A stretch of DNA of 64,000 nucleotides. Source: Harmonia axyridis. Its lineage: Eukaryota > Arthropoda > Insecta > Coleoptera > Coccinellidae. The DNA is taken from the NCBI RefSeq assembly GCF_914767665.1, contig NC_059502.1:40039812-40103811 (forward strand), written 5' to 3'. Below the pieces are notes generated by a model that was given only the letters and a program-made list of their open reading frames with translations, had not been told where the DNA came from and ran no database searches. Made by a program: the position numbers and the translations under genes. This document shows, piece after piece, positions 42,963 to 55,187 of this stretch (the stretch's first letter is position 1; the number at the start of each line of letters is the position of its first letter).

Positions 42963-45900
42963 GAGGATAACAGTCCTGAACGGAGAGTTGTGCCAAATTT
43001 CATTTCTGTGGTTGCCTCAGAATCAAAGAAAAAATTACTCGATATTGAAACAAAATGACCTGAATCTCCTCGACTACTCTTCCGATTGTGATTAAACTTT
43101 GCACTGACGATCACAGCCCTTGAACGTAAAGTTGTGCGAAATTTAATTTTTGTGTTTTCATCACAACCATAGAAAAAAATTACTCGATTTTGACACAAGA
43201 TGAGCTGTATCTCCGCAAGTACTTTTTCGATTACGATGAAACTTCACACTGGGGAGCACAGTCTTTGAACTTAGAGTTGTGCCAAATTAGATATCTGTGG
43301 TTGCATCACAACCATAGAAAAAAATTACTCGATTTTGACACAAAATGACCTGAATCTCCGCAAATACACATCCGATTGTGATGAAACTTCGCACTGAGGA
43401 TCACAGTCTTTGAACTTGAGGTTGTGTCGAATTTCATTTCTTTGGTTGCATCAAAAGCATAAAAAAAAATCATCGATTTTGACATAAGTCGACCTGAATC
43501 TCCGCATGTACTTTTTCGATTGTGATGAAACTTCGCACTGAAGATCACAGACCCTGAACGGAGAGTTGTGCTAAATTCCATTTCTGTGATTGTATCACAA
43601 GCATAGAAAAAAATTACTCGATTGTAACACGAGATGACCTGAATCTACGCAAGTACTCTTTAGATTGTGATGAAACTTCGCACTGAGGAGAACAGTCCTT
43701 GAAGGGAGAGTTGTGCCAAATTTCATTTCTGTGGTTGCATCACAACCATAAAAAAAAATAACTCGATTTAGAAACAAAACGGCCTGAATCCTCGCAAGTA
43801 CACATCCGATTGTGATGAAACTTCGCTCTGGGAATCACAGTCCTTGAACGGAGAGTTGTGCTAAATTTCATTTCTGCGGTTGCATCACAACCATAGAAAA
43901 AAAAACTCGATTTCGAAACAAAACGGCCCGAATCTTCGCAATTACACATCCGATTGTGATGAAAATTCGCACTGAGGATCACAGACCTTGGACGGAGAGT
44001 TGTGCTAAATTCCATTCCTGTGGTTGCATCAGAACCATAGAAAAAAATTACTCGATTTTGACACAAGATGACCTGAATCTCCGCCAGTACTATTTCGATT
44101 GTGATGAAACTTTGCAATGAGGATCACATTTCCTGAACGGAGAGTTGTGCCAATTTCTATTTCTGTGGTTGCATCACAACCATAGGAGAAAATTACCCGA
44201 TATTGACACAAAATGACCTGAATCTCCTCGAGTACTCTTCCGATTGTTATGAAACTTTGCAATGAGGATCACATTTCCTGAACGGAGAGTTGTGCCAATT
44301 TCTATTTCTGTGGTTGCATCACAACCATCGAAAAAAATAACTCGATTTAGAAACAAAACGGCCTGAATCTCCGCAAGTACTTTTTCGATTGTGATGAAAC
44401 TTCGCACTGAGGATCACAGAACTTGAACGGAGAGTTGTGCCAAATTCCAATTCTGTGGTTGCATCACAACCATAGAAAAAAATTTCTCGATATTGACACA
44501 AAATGACCCGAATCTCCTCGAGTACTCTTCCGATTGTAATGAATTTATGCAATGAGGATCACATTTCCTGAACGGAGAGTTGTGCCAATTTCTATTTCTG
44601 TGGTTGCATCACAACCATAGAAAAAAATAACTCGATTTAGAAACAGAACGGCCTGAATCTTCGCAAGTACTTTTTCGATTGTAATGAAACTTCGCACTGA
44701 GGATCACAGAACTTGAACGGAGAGTTGTGCCAAATTCCAATTCTGTGGTTGCATCACAACCATAGAAAAAAATTTCTCGATATTGACACAAAATGACCCG
44801 AATTTCCGCAAATGCTCATCCGATCATGATGAAACTTTGCACTAGAGATAACAGTCCTTGAACGGAAAGTTGTGCCAAATTTCATTTCTGTGGTTGCATC
44901 ACAACTTTAGAAAAAAATTTCTCGATTTTGACACAACATGACCTGAATCTCTGCAAGTACCCTTCCGATTGTGATGAAACTTTGCAATGAGGATCACAGT
45001 TCTTGATGGGAGAGTTGTGCCAAATTCCATTTCTGTGGTTGCATCACAACCATAGAAAAAAAACTCGATTTCGAAACAAAACGGCCTGAATATTCGCAAA
45101 TACACATCCGATTGAGATGAAAATTCGCACTAAGGATCACAGACCTTGAACGGAAAGTTGTGCCAAATTCCATTTCTGTGGTTGCATCACAACCACAGAA
45201 AAAAATTACTCGATTTTGTTACAAGATGCCCTGAATCTCCGCAAGTACCCTTTCGATTGTGATGAAACTTCGCACTGAGGATCACAGTACTCGAACGGAG
45301 AGTTGTGTCAAATTTCATTTCTTTGGTTGTCTAACAACCATAGAAGAAAATTACTCGATATTGACACGAAATGACTCGAATCTCCGCAAATGCTCATCCG
45401 ATTGTAATGAAACTTTGCATTAGAGATCACAGTCCTTGAACGGAGAGTTGTGCCAAAATATATTTCTGTGGTTGCATCACAACCAAAGAGAAAAATTACT
45501 CGATTTCGAAACAAAACGGACTGAAACTCAGCAAGAAGACATCTGATAGTGATGAAATTTTGTGCTAGAGATCACAGTCATTGAACAGAGAGTTGTGCCA
45601 AATTTCATTTCTGTGATTGCATCACATCCATAGGAGAAAATTACTCGATATTGACACAAAATGACCTAAATCTCCTCGAGTACATTTCCGATTGTAATGA
45701 AACTTTGCAATGAGGATCATATTCCCTGAACAAAGAGTTGTGCCAAATTCCATTTCTGTGGTTGCATCACAACCATAGAAAAAAATTACTCGATTTTGAC
45801 ACAAGATGACCTGAATCTCCGCGAGTGCTCATCCGATTGTGATGAAACTTTGGACTTGAGAGCACAGTTCTTGAACAGAGAGTTGTGCCAAATTTCATTT

Positions 45901-46047
45901 CTGTGGTTGCATCACAACCATTGAAAAAAATAACTCTATTTCGAAACAAAACGGCCTGAATCTGCGCAAGTTCTTATCCGATTGTGATGAATCTTTGCAC
46001 TAGAGATCACAGTCCTTGAACGGAGAGTTGTGCCAAATTTCATTCCC
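42963..46047 (-). repeat. 145-bp satellite array, minus-orientation block
   Basis: About 21 units of the same 145-bp monomer in reverse orientation. The turn is abrupt, at 42,962/42,963 (gcacaact then gaggataacagtcc). It is interrupted at 46,047 by the truncated LTR of the Ty1/copia element and resumes in the same orientation at 62,987. Confidence 0.95.
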
Positions 46048-46353
46048 AACAAGATTTTTCGAAAAACACGTGAGTTACATCCACCACTTTCAGTCATCGA
46101 CTCTAGTATGGAAAAATCACGTAACGGCCGTCAACCATTTCTTTACCTCCCTTGACCACCAGATGGACTAATTGTCCTCTATAGGAGTTTGTCTATGGGC
46201 CGCTAGGACTCATCGTCCTTCATACGCTAGTTCGTCTATCCACCGCTAGATGGACCAATTGTCCTTTATAATCCAGTTCATCTAGATGGACTAATCGATT
46301 TGATTTGTTGTAGGCATGTTTAAAAAAAGAATTACACTGGGTGAACTCTAACA
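46048..46353 (-). repeat. copia 3' LTR (truncated)
   Basis: 306 bp matching 62,669-62,986, with a ~12-base indel (a duplicated ccgctag word) between the copies. Its last ~45 bases, next to the satellite, are missing compared with the other LTR. The polypurine tract ccccctccca (complement) follows at 46,354. Confidence 0.8.
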
Positions 46354-46564
46354 CCCCCTCCCATGCCGACAAGGTAAAAGTGAGAAAATTCATTAAAATT
46401 TTTTTCTTTTTTTTTAATCCGAATTTTCGCTTTAGAATACTATTTCGCTGCAAATCGAGTTGGTTCTTTATTTGAAAGAAAAAAAACCTTATATGTTTCA
46501 GCTATAATGAAGTACAGTTTCATTTTGTTCTTAATAATTAATAATAATTCTAGAAACATAGTTT

Positions 46565-47608
46565 CAGATCGCTTCGAACAATCAATCAAGTATTAGCTTT
46601 CTAGAAACAGAGTTTCAGATAGCTTCGAATGATCAATCAAGTGGTATCTTTCGAGTTACATTTTCAGATCTTTCCGACCAATCAAACAAATGGTAGCTTT
46701 CTAGAAACAGAGTTTCAGATCGCTTCGAATAATCAATCAAGTAGTAGCTTTCTCGAAACAGAGTTTCGTATAGCTCGAATAGTCAATCAAGTAGTAGCTT
46801 TCTCGCAACACAGTTTCAGATAGCTCGAATAGTCAATCAAGTAGTAGCTCTCTCGAAACAGAGTTTCAGATAGCTTCGAATAGTCAATCAAGTAGTAGCT
46901 TTCTCGAAACAGAGTTTCAGATAGCGTGAATAGTCAATCCAGTAGTAGCTTTCTCGAAACACAATTTCATATAGCTTCGAATAATCAATCAAGTGGTAGC
47001 TTTCTAGAAACAGAGTTTCAGATCGCTTCGAATAATCAATCAAGTAGTAGCTTTCTCGAAATACAGTTTCAGATAGCTCGAATAATCAATCAAATGGTAG
47101 CTTTCTAGAGACAGAGTTTCAGATCGCTTCGAATAGTCAATCAAGTAGTAGCTTTCTCGAAACAGAATTTCAGATAGCTCGAATAGTTAATCAAGTAGTA
47201 GCTTTCTCGAAACGGAGTTTCAGATAGCTCGAATAGTCAATCAAGTAGTAGCTTTCTCGAAACACAGTTTCAGATAGCTCGAATAGTCAATCAAGTAGTA
47301 GCTTTCTCGAAACACAGTTTCAGATAGCTCGAATAGTCAATCAAGTAGTAGCTTTCTCGAAACACAGTTTCAGATAGCTCGAATAGTCAATCAATTAGTA
47401 GCTTTCTCGTTATATTTTCAGATCTTTCCGACCAATGAAACAAATGGTAGCTTTCTAGAAACAGAGTTTCAGATCGCTTCGAATAATCAATCAAGTAGTA
47501 GCTTTCTCGAAACATAGTTTCAGATAGCCTTGAATAGTCAATCAAATGGTAGCTTTCTAGAAACAGAGTTTCAGACCGCTTCGAATACACAAACAAGTGG
47601 TAGAATTC
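46565..47608. repeat. Tandem array of a 50-51-bp unit
   Basis: About 21 units such as tcaatcaagtagtagctttc followed by tcgaaacacagtttcagata and gctcgaatag. Units of 51 bases keep a frame open over short distances in both directions, but 50-base units break it, so coding is not supported. The array sits in the deleted pol region of the copia element, between its integrase remnant and the 3' LTR. Confidence 0.9.
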
Positions 47609-47639
47609 TCTGAAAAGACAACTTATTATTATTATTATT

Positions 47640-48098
47640 CCTATTTATCAATAAACTCACCTACTTACTTACTTATAAGTTTCAGCCCTAATAAAAAACA
47701 GTTTTATATTGCATTCAATAATATCTAAAATAGTTATGTTAACATTACTGATTCGAGGTCAGAGAATAAAGATTATTATTATATAAGGCTAATTTTGGGC
47801 AATGAAATACATCAACATAAACAGTGCTTTAATGAAGTAAGTAAATTGCTCTTGTTAAAAGGGGTTTTGTTGTATAAATAAGTTGCGCATTGAGTAGCTA
47901 GGCCCCAAAAAGATAGTGAAAATCCTGAACTTACAAGTAAAGCTCGAATGCGTTCTTCTAAAGTGCGATTCAATCTTTCAATTGTACCATTATGTTCTGA
48001 GTATATGGTTTAGCTGTTTGCTCTAAACACTCAGGTACTTGTTTTTTGGATTTTAATATACAAAAGTTTGCAAAAAGCAAGTATAATTATCAAGAAAG
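47640..48098 (-). pseudogene. copia integrase remnant, downstream part
   Basis: Minus strand from 48,098: LTFLDNYTCFLQTFVY, then in shifted frames EHNGTIERLNRTLEERIRAL and GFSLSFWGLATQCATYLYN, the catalytic Glu region of Ty1/copia integrases (E-x2-N-x2-L). It ends near 47,800 and nothing of RT follows. Its upstream continuation is at 61,383. The sequence between 47,640 and 47,790 is AT-rich and contains (ATT)n. Confidence 0.65.
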
Positions 48099-48103
48099 GT
48101 TAG

Positions 48104-48275
48104 TGTAACTTTCTCAAATAGAAAAACTCTTAATTGTGCTTAAAAATGGAAATTATACCAAATCTTTCTTGGACTTTGAAATAACGTGACTGTTCTCTTT
48201 TATTTTTTTATTCTGACAATTTTCATCAAAGCATACTATAAATAAATCAAAATCAATACAACTCAAAACGCAACA
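48104..48275 (-). repeat. BEL B 3' LTR
   Basis: 172 bp, near-identical to 61,206-61,377 (for example attataccaaatc here versus attatacgaaatc there). Confidence 0.9.
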
Positions 48276-48316
48276 CTCCCACCTTGCAATTTCAAATAAA
48301 TTGCAATCAATCTTCA

Positions 48317-49234
48317 CTATAAACAATATTTGGTGGGTTTTTTAATACATCGTCCACTTCGAGTTTTGAGTGTACCTTTACTCGTTGCTGTGTTCTCAGA
48401 AACATTACTGGAGGAAGATGGATTTGTCGAGGATGAGACTTCCGTGTCACTACTACCTATTTCGAGTGGATATATTTTTTGGACCGGTCTTAACATTTCT
48501 CCTTTTTCAGTCCGAACTCGAACAACACGAATACCACCATCTTTGCCAGGAAATATTTCAATCACTTTTGCTAAAGGCCAATCTATGCGTTTCTTATTAT
48601 CATCTCCGATCAACACTAATTCCCCCAAATTTATGTTTCTTTCTGTTTTTTGATTATAATGTTGTCTCAAAGCACCTAAGTACTCTATCCTGAATCGTTT
48701 TTTCAGATCTAAACTCAGCTTATTTCTGTATCTAATCCTTCGATTAAGGCTTTCCTGATCTAAAAACTCAAAATCTGGAATTCCAGATTCTTTTATATCT
48801 TTTAGAAACATTGCGGGAGTCAAAGGCGATAAAATTTGTTCAGAGTCAAAAAGATATGAAATTGGTCTTCCATTTATTACAGCCTCACAGTCACAGACCA
48901 CAGTTGAAAGTTCCTCGTAAGTCAAATTTGCTCTACCTAGCACTTTTCGCAATAATTCCTTCAACAACCTTATGAGACGCTCCCACCAGCCACCCCACCA
49001 TGCTGCAGATGGTGGGTTGAATTTCCACACGATACGTTCAACAGCTGTCTTCTTGACTACTTCTTCCCAATCGACTTTTTCTATAAGATTTGAAGCACCG
49101 ACAAAGTTTTTTCCACAATCACTATAAACGATACTCGGTCTTCCTCTTCTTGCTACAAATCTGCGGAAACTTTGTAAAAAGACCTCTGTAGACAATGTGG
49201 ACACTAATTCAAGATGGACAGCCCTATAAACTGC
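48317..49234 (-). pseudogene. BEL B integrase, C-terminal part
   Basis: Minus strand: STLSTEVFLQSFRRFVARRG, YSDCGKNFVGASN (catalytic Asp region), FNPPSAAWWGGWWERLIRLL (catalytic Glu region), then the C-terminal domain LVLIGDDNKKRIDWPLAKV and PGKDGGIRVVRVR. The Ser-rich tail ends at 48,317. The frame is open, but its N-terminal part is beyond LINE D at 51,862, and the continuous reading (VWIVLFTC to AVYRAVHLEL) is restored only if LINE D is ignored. Confidence 0.85.
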
Positions 49235-49240
49235 ACAAGT

Positions 49241-51855
49241 AAGTAAGTAAGTAATTTATTTCGTGCCTTTTATACTTTACAGGTATATTACACACGTCAA
49301 AATAAAATAGGGAAATAACATATGACAAAAAGTGATTGAAAAGTACAACAACATAATTATACGACAAACATACAAAAAATATATATATACATATGTCATG
49401 TGTTAGATAAAAGTTCAAATTCATAGCTCAATAGTGGCAGAAAGAAATGATGCAACGCTATAAAAGGCTTTCTCAATCAAGAATTCTCTGATAGTTCTCA
49501 GAAACATCTTTTCAGGTAGATTTCGAGTTGACGACGATAATTTATTGAAAAGTTTATGGCCTAAGAAAGCTGGGCCGACGTGCGACTTCTTCAGTCTCAC
49601 ATAATCGGATCTTATATCATTAGCTCTTCTAGTATTGTGATCATGAAAATCTATATTGCAGTTGAAGGTCTTTTTGTTTACATGAACATACTTAAGGCAC
49701 TCATAAATGAAAAGTGAAGGAAATGTCAGAATTCTCAAACTCCTAAAGGCTGCCTCACAATCATCCCTGTATCCGAGATTCGCCATTAGCCTCACAGCTT
49801 TTCTTTGTAGCCTGAAAATGCGTTCCCTACCTGAACTGTGTCCCCATAATATTACACAGTATCTCATGTGGGATTCACACAGGGCACTGTATGCACCTCT
49901 GAGCACAGGCAATGATACACTTCCCACTAGTCTCCTCAGCACGAATATATTTTTACTAATCTTCGTGCTTATATTCTCAATATGCACGTTCCACGTCAGT
50001 TTAGAATCCATATGAACTCCCAGGAACCTCGATGATCCCATCAGCGACTCATCAGCGATCCTTCTCAAAGTAAAAAGCAGGTACTCTGTCTTGTCATCAT
50101 TACAACATAAACCATTGGTGTTAAACCATTTCTTGGCTCTCAGTTCAGCAATCTGAACGTCCTCACAGACAGCAGACATATCACGTCCTCCCACCATAAT
50201 ACTCGAATCATCCGCCCATAGAAGATGATCAAAATCAGACATATAGTCAGAAAAATCGTTGACAAATATAAGAAACATCAATGGTCCCAAAATGGAGCCC
50301 TGAGGAACTCCCACATTCACCGACTCCCACTGTGACCACATACCTTGACTGAACACCCGCTGACGTCTGTTGGCGAAGTATGACCTCATAAGGTCCAAGC
50401 TTTCTAATTCAAAACCATACCGTTTCATTTTCTCCAATAGTACTGACTGTCCAACACAATCAAAGGCCTTACTCAGGTCTAAGAATAGGGACAGTGAGTG
50501 ATAACCTTTCTCGAAACATTCCAGTGTAAAAGTCAGAAACTGATAAACTGCATCCAAAGTTTTTTTATGTTTCCTGAATCCGAATTGTTTATTTGAGAAT
50601 AACATATTTGATTCGAAATATTCCATTATTTGGAAATATAAAGCTTTCTCTACAACCTTGGAAAATACAGGCAATATGGATATCGGGCGATAGTTTTCTA
50701 CAATATTTTTTCCTCCTCTTTTGTAGACTGGAATTATCTTGGCAAGTTTTAGACAGTCGGGAAATATTCTTTCATTTATGCACTTGTTGATTAATTTTGT
50801 AAGTGGAGAAACTAGCGTGTTAATGTTCTTCTTGATTAGGGCCACTGATAATCCAGAATAGTCCGTGGTTTTGCTATATTTGAGACCATCTATTATATCT
50901 CGTACTTCTATCAGACTTACTTCTCTGAATTTAAATTTCAAGTTCATATTAATTTTGTTAGGCATTAAATGCAGGGGATTAGAGTTGGTGGGTGGCAGAG
51001 ACTCGAGTATTTTTCTCGGTATTGAGGAAAAAAAGTTACTGTAGCTATTGGCAGAAATACTATTTGACTCTTTACACTTATTTTCTCTCTTCGCGTTAAT
51101 CAATTTCCACATATTACGAACCGGATTATCTGATTTGAAAATGAACTTATCATTAGCTTTAGTCTTAGCCTGTCTTAATGAGGATTTATATTCTTTTGAT
51201 AGTAAACTTCTAGCCCGCTTTAGATCTTCGGTTTTGAACTTCAGGTACATTTCATTTATTAATCTTAGTTTTTCTCGCATCAGTCTTAAACCTCCGTTGA
51301 ACCACTTAACTCCAGCATCATTACTTTTTCCCTTCATAGTTCTCTCAGGAAAAGACATCTCAAAAATATTGACAAATATCGAACTGAAAATCTTGAAGCA
51401 CATATTCGCATTCAATGAGTCATCCGACAGAAATGACACATCAATTCCTCCAAGGTTAGTGTGAAACACTGAAAACCCCTCCATTGTAAGAAGCCTACAT
51501 TTAAGAGATGTAAAAGATCTTTTTAGGTTCGGGTTTACAACATGAAAATTACATTGAGTAGCCTTATGGTCAGAAAATTCTACCGGGTTTACACCAATCT
51601 CAACTTGATTCTCAGAAAAGTTAGTGAAAGTGTTATCTATACAATTGCTCGCTCTGGTTCCTGAAAAAACATTCTGCACAAATCCATGAGTACTGAGCAA
51701 CTCAACGAGGGACAAAGCGTTCGCATCAGCACTTGATTCATCAGTTTGAAAAAGACAATTAAAATCACCAGTTACTACTACATCAGATTTCACAAGGCAC
51801 AAAGCTCTGTCAATAATGGTTGAAAAATCATCAAAATTACCTTTTGGAGGTCGAT
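49241..51855 (-). mobile_element. CR1-like LINE D, 5'-truncated, young
   Basis: Inserted in the BEL B integrase, with ACAAGT at 49,235-49,240 and 51,856-51,861 as target duplication. The 3' end has an (AAGT/ACTT)n tail. It begins inside the endonuclease (YRPPKGNFDD). Same family as LINE C, as shown by matching motifs (LLWADDS, ELRAK.WF, YRDDC.AAF). Confidence 0.9.
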
Positions 51856-51877
51856 ACAAGTGAAAAGTACTATCCAT
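49421..51877 (-). CDS. LINE D ORF2: partial endonuclease and complete RT
   Basis: 818 codons without a stop. The first ~6 belong to BEL B flank; LINE sequence starts at YRPPKG. Endonuclease second half with VTGDFNCLFQ, TRASNCIDNTF and FSDHKA; RT with LAKIIPVYKRGGKNIVENYR, SLFLDLSKAFDCVG, GVPQGSILGPLMFLIFVNDF, the catalytic box LLWADDS, FLGVHMDSKLTWN, and a C-terminal GRERIFRLQRKAVRLMANLG. The RT is intact, but the protein lacks half its endonuclease, so this copy cannot nick DNA itself. The absence of mutations marks it as recent. Confidence 0.9.
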   Translation of the reverse strand: MDSTFHLYRPPKGNFDDFSTIIDRALCLVKSDVVVTGDFNCLFQTDESSADANALSLVELLSTHGFVQNVFSGTRASNCIDNTFTNFSENQVEIGVNPVEFSDHKATQCNFHVVNPNLKRSFTSLKCRLLTMEGFSVFHTNLGGIDVSFLSDDSLNANMCFKIFSSIFVNIFEMSFPERTMKGKSNDAGVKWFNGGLRLMREKLRLINEMYLKFKTEDLKRARSLLSKEYKSSLRQAKTKANDKFIFKSDNPVRNMWKLINAKRENKCKESNSISANSYSNFFSSIPRKILESLPPTNSNPLHLMPNKINMNLKFKFREVSLIEVRDIIDGLKYSKTTDYSGLSVALIKKNINTLVSPLTKLINKCINERIFPDCLKLAKIIPVYKRGGKNIVENYRPISILPVFSKVVEKALYFQIMEYFESNMLFSNKQFGFRKHKKTLDAVYQFLTFTLECFEKGYHSLSLFLDLSKAFDCVGQSVLLEKMKRYGFELESLDLMRSYFANRRQRVFSQGMWSQWESVNVGVPQGSILGPLMFLIFVNDFSDYMSDFDHLLWADDSSIMVGGRDMSAVCEDVQIAELRAKKWFNTNGLCCNDDKTEYLLFTLRRIADESLMGSSRFLGVHMDSKLTWNVHIENISTKISKNIFVLRRLVGSVSLPVLRGAYSALCESHMRYCVILWGHSSGRERIFRLQRKAVRLMANLGYRDDCEAAFRSLRILTFPSLFIYECLKYVHVNKKTFNCNIDFHDHNTRRANDIRSDYVRLKKSHVGPAFLGHKLFNKLSSSTRNLPEKMFLRTIREFLIEKAFYSVASFLSATIEL

Positions 51878-52356
51878 ACTTTTACACCATTTTCAACAAA
51901 AAGTGGACCAGCCAAGTCAACACATACAACTTCAAAAGTGCATGCATTACGAACTCTAGTCTCGGGAAGAAATGAAGGACCAACAGAAAAGTGCTTTGTG
52001 GAATACCTTTTACACCGAATACATTTTGAAATAACTGATCGTATTGTTCGACGTCCTCCAAGTATCCAATACTTTTCCCTCAGAGTATTCATCAAAATTT
52101 GAACTCCAGCATGACACGTTTTAACATGTACTTCGAATATGAGTCTATGAACTAAAAGATGTGAAGCGGGAAGTATTATGGGATATCTGAAATCTAAACT
52201 ATCCTCTCTGTAAATCAATTTTGATTTGATTCTGAGTAACCCAGATTCATCTCTGAATGGCAATAAACAATTAATCGATTTAAGATTGTCCGAATCTGCT
52301 GACCAATCTTTTTGAATAAATTTTAAAATTATCAGTTCAGCCAAATCGAGTTCCAA
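51862..52356 (-). pseudogene. BEL B integrase, N-terminal zinc-binding part
   Basis: Minus strand from 52,356: LIILKFIQKDWSADSDNLKS, HRLIFEVHVKTCHAGVQILM, and CIRCKRYSTKHF of the H2C2 zinc-binding domain, then VVCVDLAGPLFVENGVKVW, the start of the catalytic core, where LINE D interrupts. A short tandem duplication of cagccaaatcgagt at 52,338-52,373 shifts the frame relative to the RNase H part. Confidence 0.8.
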
Positions 52357-54523
52357 ATCCAGCCAAATCGAGTCTGAGTTCTACAATTGTCAATAAAACG
52401 TTTCATCCAAGCAACCATTCGAACAACCTCAGAAAATCTACTAAAATATTTATAATACCAACCAGAATCTGCGAAATCAAGATTACAAACTAAAGTTTTG
52501 AGTGTTTCATTCTTTATATCCTCCTCATTAAAGCTAAAATCCTGACTCGGCCATTCTGATGAAGGGAATTTCAACCACTGCGGTCTCTCCCACCATCTTG
52601 ATTTCAGTAGCTTTTTCGCGGAGCAACCTCTGGATGGCAAATCGGCAGGATTCAAATCACCTGGAACATGATGCCATTGCTGCTTTTTCGTCAATGTTAA
52701 AATTTCATTCACTCTATTTCGAACAAATACCGACCAGTTATTTGCCCGATTTAACCATGCTAACACTGTCGATGAATCTGTCCAGAAAATGAAACTTGCT
52801 TGAAGATCGGAGAGAAAATATTCTGTCATAGAATTAGCTAATCGTGAACCAATAGTAGCAGGCAACAACTCTAACCTAGGAATACTTATTTTCTTTATTG
52901 GAGCTACTCTTGATTTAGCTTGAACCAATTGAACGTAAACTTCTTCTGAAGTTTCAATTCTCAAAAAAGAGACACAGGCGTAAGACAATTTTGACGAATC
53001 GCAAAATGTATGAATACTAATATTTTTCCAATTCGATCTAAGTGATAGAATGAAACATCTAGGAATTCTGATTTCTTTCAAATAGTGTAAATCTTCAAAC
53101 CACTCTAAAAATTCATTCCTCAAATCTTCTGATAGTTCCTCATCCCAACCAACCTTTTGTTCCCACAAATTTCTAAGGAGAATTTTTGGGAGTAAAGTCA
53201 CTACCACAGTGAAACCAATCGGATCGAAAATCTTATGTGAAATAGATAAAATTAGACGTTTTGTTATTTTATCCAGACGCAATTTCAAGAAATTCTCTGT
53301 CTGAATGTATAACATATCATCCGAATGATTCCAAATTAAACCTAACACATTGAATTCAATCTTCTCTTTTTCTTCACTAAGTCCTATACTATTAGATTCC
53401 CAACCTCTCAGATCAAATTTACCCTCATTCATAACTTCTTTAGATTCGGCAATAAACCTCCCAGCTTCGGATTCAGTTTCTAAACTCACAACACAATTGT
53501 CTACATAAAAACTGTTCAACAATAAGTTGATTGTCTCTAAAGAATATTTTTTCGGCTCATTCTCAATGTTTTTCAGGGAATTTTGAAGATGATACTGAAT
53601 GACTGCACCTAATAAAAATGGACTGCTAGTCACACCAAACACAACACGACAGTGTCTGTATACTACAATGTTTTCCCTCGCATCTATCCACAAAAAACGC
53701 AAAAAATCTCGATCGTACTCATTCAACCCAATTTGTAGGAAAGCTCTTCGTATATCCGATATAACCCCAAATTTGAAAAGTCTGAATCTAAATAATATTG
53801 AAGGAATATTTTCTATTAAATTTATGCCTTTATCAAGGTAACTGTTTAAAGAGAAAGAATTTTTTGAAGAAGCTGAAGCATCAAATACGGGTCTAATTTT
53901 TGTTATACTACCTGGTTTTAAAATATGTCTATGAGGTAGATAGTGACCATGAGATCTATCTAATCTTGCTTCCTCTATAATTCCTTCACTGAGCCATTCC
54001 TCAAAAACATTGTTATATTCCTTTAAACAATTATCTTTTCGAAGTCTTTTCAATGTAACCTGTAATCTCCGCAATGCTAAATCGTAATTGGAAGGTAGGT
54101 CATCAGGAGTCCTCATCCAAGGTAGATTAACAATATATCTATTATCACAATCTCTTTTGACACTTTGTTCAAAATTTTCTAACACTTCCTTTTCCCTACA
54201 TTTGGAAGATTGTAATTCATAAGGATCTTTGATTCTTATGTGATCTAATTCCCACAGATTTTCAATATTCATTTCTTCCAATAACAATGAAGTAATAACC
54301 ATAGCATTCGAATTAGAGTTTGATACACGATTTTTTCCCAGAATTTTCCACCCTAAATGAGTTTCTATCGCAGTTAAACCAGATGAGAGCTGAATAACTT
54401 TTCCAGTAAACAATTTTCCAACTACATCTGCACCTAACAGAATTTCGATTTTACCTGATATTTGATCTGAAATAATAATACCTAAATCGGCTAATTCATT
54501 CTGCAAAAGAATTATATCGGGCC
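52332..54523 (-). pseudogene. BEL B reverse transcriptase and RNase H
   Basis: About 730 open codons. Motifs: EILLGADVVGKLFTGKVIQL (end of protease region), IRPVFDASASSKNSFSLN, RFRLFKFGVISDIRRAFLQI, HCRVVFGVTSSPFLLGAVIQ, the catalytic box FYVDNCVVS (YVDN at 53,496-53,507, with Asn in place of the second Asp), PRLELLPATIG, and RNase H with FIFWTDSSTVLAWLN and WHHVPGDLNPADLPSRG. The upstream border at 54,523 is the 8-base duplication of the inserted 5-kb element; the protease frame continues at 59,562. Confidence 0.85.
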
Positions 54524-55187
54524 TAAGATGCATAGAATACCTGGTGTGTTTACTGATTCGATTTTGTTTCAGACTTTTTGAGAGACCCACCTGTTGCTTT
54601 GGTGGTCGGCTTCACCAGAGTGCTGTAAGGTGGCGCTCTTTAAAATTTTTCGAATTCCCGCATCTGCCTGGTGCCGTTTAAAAAGGGAATACTGATTTTA
54701 GACACTGTAAACATTCACAATAAATTACAATTCAGTTCATATCGAATTTTTACTCAAATGAATGGAATATAATGACAGACCATAGAATATAAAATATTAT
54801 TGTTCTATACTCAAAGTTCACGACAAGAGCGTAGAAATAAGGGGATACTGGGGGTAATTACACGGTGCTCCTAAATTGGGGATACGAATGAAAATGACAG
54901 ATTTCCGGATATTTTAAGAAAAAAAATCCTATAACATGAGTCCCCAAACATTTTGTTTTGAGATACATGTGTTGAAGTTCAAATTATTTTCTCGTATAAC
55001 CTTCCCTTCACAAGATATTCAATATGAATTGGCCATAGATATTCCAGTTTAAAGTTTTCACTATGTGATATGCTAATTTTGAATGAAAACCTACAGGGAG
55101 ATATATTTTCTGGAAGGATGCCTGCTTCCTTTCTCCAAATCTATATTTTGGTGAATGGCTGTTAGTTTAGAACTAGTAGGTACGCGC

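Noticed and set aside
41119..45949. Many 60-80-codon frames with similar proteins (NRVIFFYGCDATTEMKFGTT) on both strands
   Set aside because: They are translations of the 145-bp satellite. The period is not a multiple of three and the frame is not conserved.
40861..46047. Regular repeats resembling a CRISPR array
   Set aside because: 145-bp head-to-tail monomers without unique spacers in a eukaryotic genome; a satellite.
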